Source: TMED14 sp964475135 | Lineage (GTDB): Bacteria > Bacteroidota > Bacteroidia > Flavobacteriales > Schleiferiaceae | Assembly (NCBI GenBank): GCA_964475135.1 | Contig: CAYYWL010000045.1 | Coordinates: 1-8,167, forward strand | Length of the DNA stretch: 8,167 bases | Direction: 5' to 3' | In this document: positions 5,303 through 8,167 of the stretch, piece after piece | How the letters are laid out: every line of letters starts with the position of its first letter | Position numbering within the stretch: the stretch's first letter is position 1 | Notes under the pieces: generated by a model | The model's database searches: none | What the model saw: only the letters and a program-made list of their open reading frames with translations | Told to the model about the DNA's origin: nothing | Program-made: the position numbers and the translations under genes

Positions 5303-7195
5303 ATGGCTACAGGTAAAATCAATGTATCGGCGGACAATATTTTTCCCGTCATCAAGAAGTTTCTCTACAGCGACCACGAAATTTTCCTTCGCGAACTGAT
5401 TTCGAACGCGGTCGACGCCACCAACAAGCTTAAAACGCTGAGCAACCTCGGCGAATTCTCTGGGGAACTCGGCGACCTGAGCATTCATGTCGACGTAGAC
5501 AAAAAGAAAAAGACCATTACCATCCGCGACCGCGGAATCGGCATGACGTTCGACGAAGTCAACAAGTACATCAACGACGTGGCCTTTTCGGGAGCTACTG
5601 AATTCGTCAACGCGTACGAGGGAAAGATCGACAAGGGTGCTATGATTGGCCACTTCGGACTCGGATTCTATTCCAGCTTCATGGTGTCGAGCAAGGTGGA
5701 GATTCACACCCGCAGCTGGAAGTCCACCGAAGCCGAGGGCGCCTTCTGGTCCTGCGATGGCTCACCCGAATACAGCCTCGACACCAAAAAGAAGAAGGAC
5801 CGCGGAACCGACATCATTCTGCACATCGACAGCGACTCAGAGGAGTTTCTCGAGGAATTCAAGATCAACGAGCTGCTGAAGAAGTACGCCCGATTCATGA
5901 GCGTGCCCATCATCTGCGGCGAAAAGGACGAGCGCTACAACGCCGCTAAAGAAGGTGAAGACGCGAAGTGGGAAACCAAGAAGGTCCCCAACGTCATCAA
6001 CCCCGACAGCCCCGCGTGGACCAAGAAGCCCAGCGAGTTGACCGACGAGGACTACAAAGCTTTTTACAAGGCCCTCTACCCCTACACCTTTGAGGAGCCC
6101 CTCTTCCACATCCACATGAACGTGGATTACCCGTTTGATTTGACCGGAATTCTGTTCTTCCCAAAAATCAAGCCCAACATGGAGCTCAACAAGAACAAAA
6201 TCCAGCTCTACCAGTCTCAGGTTTTTGTAACTGACAACGTCGAGGGAATCGTCCCCGAATTCCTGATGATGCTGCATGGCGTGATTGACTCCAAAGACAT
6301 TCCGCTCAACGTATCGCGCAGCTACCTGCAAGCCGACGGAAACGTTAAAAAAATCAGTGGCCACATCACCAAAAAGGTGGCTGACAAGCTCGAAGAAATG
6401 TTCAAGGCTGACCGCGCCGACTTCGAGCAAAAGTTCAAGGACATTGCCGTCATCATCGAGTACGGAATGGTGACCGACGACAAGTTTTTTGAGCGCGCCC
6501 AGAAGTTTAGCCTGCTGCGAAGCGCGGTAGACGAGCAGAACTACACTATTGACGAGTACCTCGAGAAAATCAGCACCCTGCAGACTGACAAAGAGGGAAC
6601 CAAGGTGGTGCTCTACGCGTCCAATAAAGACAGCCAGCACAGCTACATCCAAAAGGCCAAGGGCGAAGGCTACGACGTGGTACTCCTCGATTCTCCGATC
6701 GCGGGGCACTGGATTCAAAAAATCGAGGGCGCCAAAGAAAAAGTTCGCTTCGCACGTGTCGACAGCGACATGCTCGACAAGCTGATTCCAAAAGAAGGCG
6801 AGCGAGCGCACTTGCTGACTGATTCCGAAAAAGAAAGCCTCAAGGGCTATGTCGAAGGTGCCATTAACGATAAAAACTACAGCGTACGCGTCGAAGCACT
6901 GGCTAGCGATGACGTGCCCATGATGGTGGTGATGCCCGAGTACATGCGGCGCATGAAAGAGATGAGTGCAACCGGTGGTGGCGGATTCATGGGAATGGGA
7001 GACTTCCCTGACCACTACGACGTGGTGGTGAACGGGAACCATGCTCTAGCCGGAAAGATCCTAAAATCTGAAGAGCCCGCCGAACGCGACCAGCTCATTT
7101 TACATGCGAAGGACCTCGCGTTGCTGCAGCAAGGGCTGCTTACTGGTGAGCGATTAACCGCATTTGTGAACCGATCGCTGGAGCGCCTCGTTTAA
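5303..7195 (+). CDS. htpG: Molecular chaperone HtpG (bacterial Hsp90)
   Basis: HtpG is an ATP-dependent, dimeric cytosolic chaperone that helps fold and remodel client proteins under stress. The 630-residue frame is full length. The N-terminal GHKL ATPase domain (about 1-210) shows LRELISNAVDA (29-39, catalytic Glu31 and Mg-binding Asn35), DRGIGM (76-81, nucleotide-contacting Asp76) and the lid segment GHFGLGFYSSFMV (116-128). A lysine/glutamate-rich linker lies near 215-245. The middle domain contains PLNVSRSYLQAD (334-345), with the Arg339 that contacts ATP phosphate. The C-terminal dimerisation domain includes a glycine/methionine-rich loop GGGGFMGMGD (558-567), characteristic of Bacteroidota HtpG. 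The start is ATG at 5303 behind an A-rich leader, and the frame begins with the typical short N-terminus. It diverges from the oxygenase pair and lies 18 bases upstream of a DUF2911 gene, probably in one transcript. Confidence 0.98.
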   Translation: MATGKINVSADNIFPVIKKFLYSDHEIFLRELISNAVDATNKLKTLSNLGEFSGELGDLSIHVDVDKKKKTITIRDRGIGMTFDEVNKYINDVAFSGATEFVNAYEGKIDKGAMIGHFGLGFYSSFMVSSKVEIHTRSWKSTEAEGAFWSCDGSPEYSLDTKKKKDRGTDIILHIDSDSEEFLEEFKINELLKKYARFMSVPIICGEKDERYNAAKEGEDAKWETKKVPNVINPDSPAWTKKPSELTDEDYKAFYKALYPYTFEEPLFHIHMNVDYPFDLTGILFFPKIKPNMELNKNKIQLYQSQVFVTDNVEGIVPEFLMMLHGVIDSKDIPLNVSRSYLQADGNVKKISGHITKKVADKLEEMFKADRADFEQKFKDIAVIIEYGMVTDDKFFERAQKFSLLRSAVDEQNYTIDEYLEKISTLQTDKEGTKVVLYASNKDSQHSYIQKAKGEGYDVVLLDSPIAGHWIQKIEGAKEKVRFARVDSDMLDKLIPKEGERAHLLTDSEKESLKGYVEGAINDKNYSVRVEALASDDVPMMVVMPEYMRRMKEMSATGGGGFMGMGDFPDHYDVVVNGNHALAGKILKSEEPAERDQLILHAKDLALLQQGLLTGERLTAFVNRSLERLV

Positions 7196-7213
7196 TCTCG
7201 TAATTTCACGAAC

Positions 7214-8056
7214 ATGAAAAAGCAACTTATTATTGGATTCCTTGCGCTTACGGGCACCGGAATCTGGGCCCAAGACCTACCCCAACCTTCGCCCAAGGCA
7301 GTGGTTGAGCAGCGCATTGGCCTTACCGATACCAAACTGACCTACTGGCGCCCGAGCGCTAAGGGCCGTGACATTTACACTGAAATCGTTCCCGTCGGAA
7401 CCCATTGGCGCATGGGCGCGAACGGCAGCACGCTGCTCGAACTAAGCACCGAAGCAACAGTGGGCAAATCCAAGATTCTGGCTGGAACTTACAGCTTGTC
7501 GCTGATTCCGAATGATGGAGAATGGACGCTCGTAGTGAACACCGACATCAATGGATGGGGCATCTACGAGTACACGGCAAAAAAGGACGTGGCGCGCATT
7601 TCGGCTCCGATTGAAGAAGGTGAGTATGTCGAATCGATGACGCTGTACTGGGACAACTTGTCTACCGACGGCGGTGACCTGATCGTGGCGTGGGGCAAGC
7701 TCCGTGCTCGCTACCGATTTGAGGTTCCTACGGCCAAGCTGGCCAAGGCCAATCTTGAAAAGGCCGTAAGTGATCCGAATGCGGCATGGACGGTGTGGCG
7801 CAACGCGGCACGCTACGCGTCGGACCAAGGCATGCCAGAAGCCGAGAAGTGGGCGGCTAAGGCCTGCGAACTAAAGGATGACAACTGGTACGTGCACTAC
7901 CTATACGCCCAAATTCTCGTCAAAAACGGTAAGACCAAGGACGCCCTCAAGGCGGCTCAAGCGTCACTCAAAGCGGGACAAGCTGACGCCAAGGCCAACG
8001 GCAAAGCATTCAGCAACGAAGAAGACGTGCAGAAACTCATCAGCAGCTTGAAGTAG
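7214..8056 (+). CDS. Exported DUF2911 protein with C-terminal TPR-like repeats
   Basis: This 280-residue protein is of unknown function. Residues 1-19 form a clear Sec signal peptide (MKKQ, a hydrophobic core, then WA before QD), so the mature protein should be periplasmic or outer-membrane associated. There is no lipobox cysteine. Residues about 24-172 match DUF2911, a beta-rich family abundant in Bacteroidota: SPKAVVEQRIG (26-36), YWRPSAKGRDIY (44-55), HWRMGANGSTLLELS (64-78), AGTYSLSLIP (90-99), then W and N residues near 104-109. Residues about 188-255 form helical hairpins resembling two TPR motifs (alanine-rich, with Trp/Tyr packing positions), which usually bind protein partners. The gene follows htpG by 18 bases with no terminator between, and a strong terminator follows it. 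Its export makes it an unlikely direct partner of cytosolic HtpG. No enzymatic motif was recognised. Confidence 0.88.
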   Translation: MKKQLIIGFLALTGTGIWAQDLPQPSPKAVVEQRIGLTDTKLTYWRPSAKGRDIYTEIVPVGTHWRMGANGSTLLELSTEATVGKSKILAGTYSLSLIPNDGEWTLVVNTDINGWGIYEYTAKKDVARISAPIEEGEYVESMTLYWDNLSTDGGDLIVAWGKLRARYRFEVPTAKLAKANLEKAVSDPNAAWTVWRNAARYASDQGMPEAEKWAAKACELKDDNWYVHYLYAQILVKNGKTKDALKAAQASLKAGQADAKANGKAFSNEEDVQKLISSLK

Positions 8057-8074
8057 GATTTTACCGCATATTTC

Positions 8075-8116
8075 AAAGAGGGCAACGAAGCATTCATGCT
8101 TTTTTGCCCTTTTTTG
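8075..8116 (+). terminator. Intrinsic terminator of the htpG-DUF2911 unit
   Basis: An outer stem pairs 8075-8085 with 8104-8114 (core AGGGCAA / TTGCCCT, with one G-T pair). A nested inner stem, AAGCA (8088-8092) with TGCTT (8097-8101), closes on a TTCA loop. The 3' arm runs into TTTTTTG (8110-8116). It lies 18 bases after the DUF2911 stop codon. Confidence 0.85.
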
Positions 8117-8151
8117 TTGAACCAAATACCCCAAAACGCGGTTAAACGGGC

Positions 8152-8167
8152 ATGAAGCTTCCACAAA
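8152..8167 (+). other. Possible start of a following gene, cut by the window edge
   Basis: An ATG at 8152 opens a frame (M-K-L-P-Q) that is still open at the window end, 36 bases past the terminator. MK is a common gene start, but five codons cannot establish a gene, and no promoter consensus was found before it. Confidence 0.25.

Noticed and set aside
5528..5545. DRGIGM instead of the common DNGIGM in the HtpG nucleotide-binding motif
   Set aside because: The essential aspartate and glycines are intact, and from memory an arginine here is a normal variant in Bacteroidota HtpG, so it is not a defect.
5837..7042. Long 401-codon open frame on the minus strand opposite htpG
   Set aside because: It lies entirely within a full-length, motif-complete htpG. 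Its translation is histidine/valine-rich with no recognisable domain, as expected for an antisense frame created by codon bias in a GC-rich gene.

Overview
The window looks like a chromosomal stretch from a member of the Bacteroidota, probably a GC-rich Flavobacteriales-type lineage. The evidence is indirect but consistent: a Bacteroidota-style HtpG with a GGGGFMGMGD loop, an exported DUF2911 protein, Hut enzymes with the GGGILNSA and GGGHNN signatures typical of the phylum, and A-rich start-codon contexts with no Shine-Dalgarno sequence. Base composition is somewhat above half G+C by eye. No rRNA, tRNA, CRISPR array, insertion sequence or phage gene was seen.

Layout. Bases 1-2775 (+) hold the end of a histidine-utilisation operon: hutI (5'-truncated by the window edge), hutG and ftcD, each overlapping the next. 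An SDR oxidoreductase follows on the same strand after 42 bases (2818-3519). It converges, across only 7 bases, on a minus-strand pair: a CrtA-like (spheroidene monooxygenase family) gene followed by an AlkB-type membrane di-iron monooxygenase, joined by an ATGA stop/start overlap. A hairpin sits at the convergence point. The oxygenase pair diverges from htpG (5303-7195, +) across a short spacer. Eighteen bases after htpG comes a secreted DUF2911 protein with TPR-like repeats (7214-8056), closed by a strong intrinsic terminator. The last 50 bases contain no complete gene.

How the genes work together. HutI makes N-formimino-L-glutamate from imidazolonepropionate. The next two genes both encode enzymes that consume this product: HutG (hydrolysis to glutamate and formamide) and FtcD (transfer of the formimino group to tetrahydrofolate). 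Two alternative last steps in one overlapping cluster is the main metabolic oddity. The CrtA-like/AlkB pair looks like a two-enzyme oxidation module for a hydrophobic substrate, possibly a carotenoid or other lipid. The substrate cannot be read from sequence. HtpG is a housekeeping and stress chaperone, and the DUF2911 protein is probably co-transcribed with it.

All coding calls rest on motif recognition by eye. The most interesting item is the coupled CrtA-like/AlkB pair. Nothing here proves a wholly new system.
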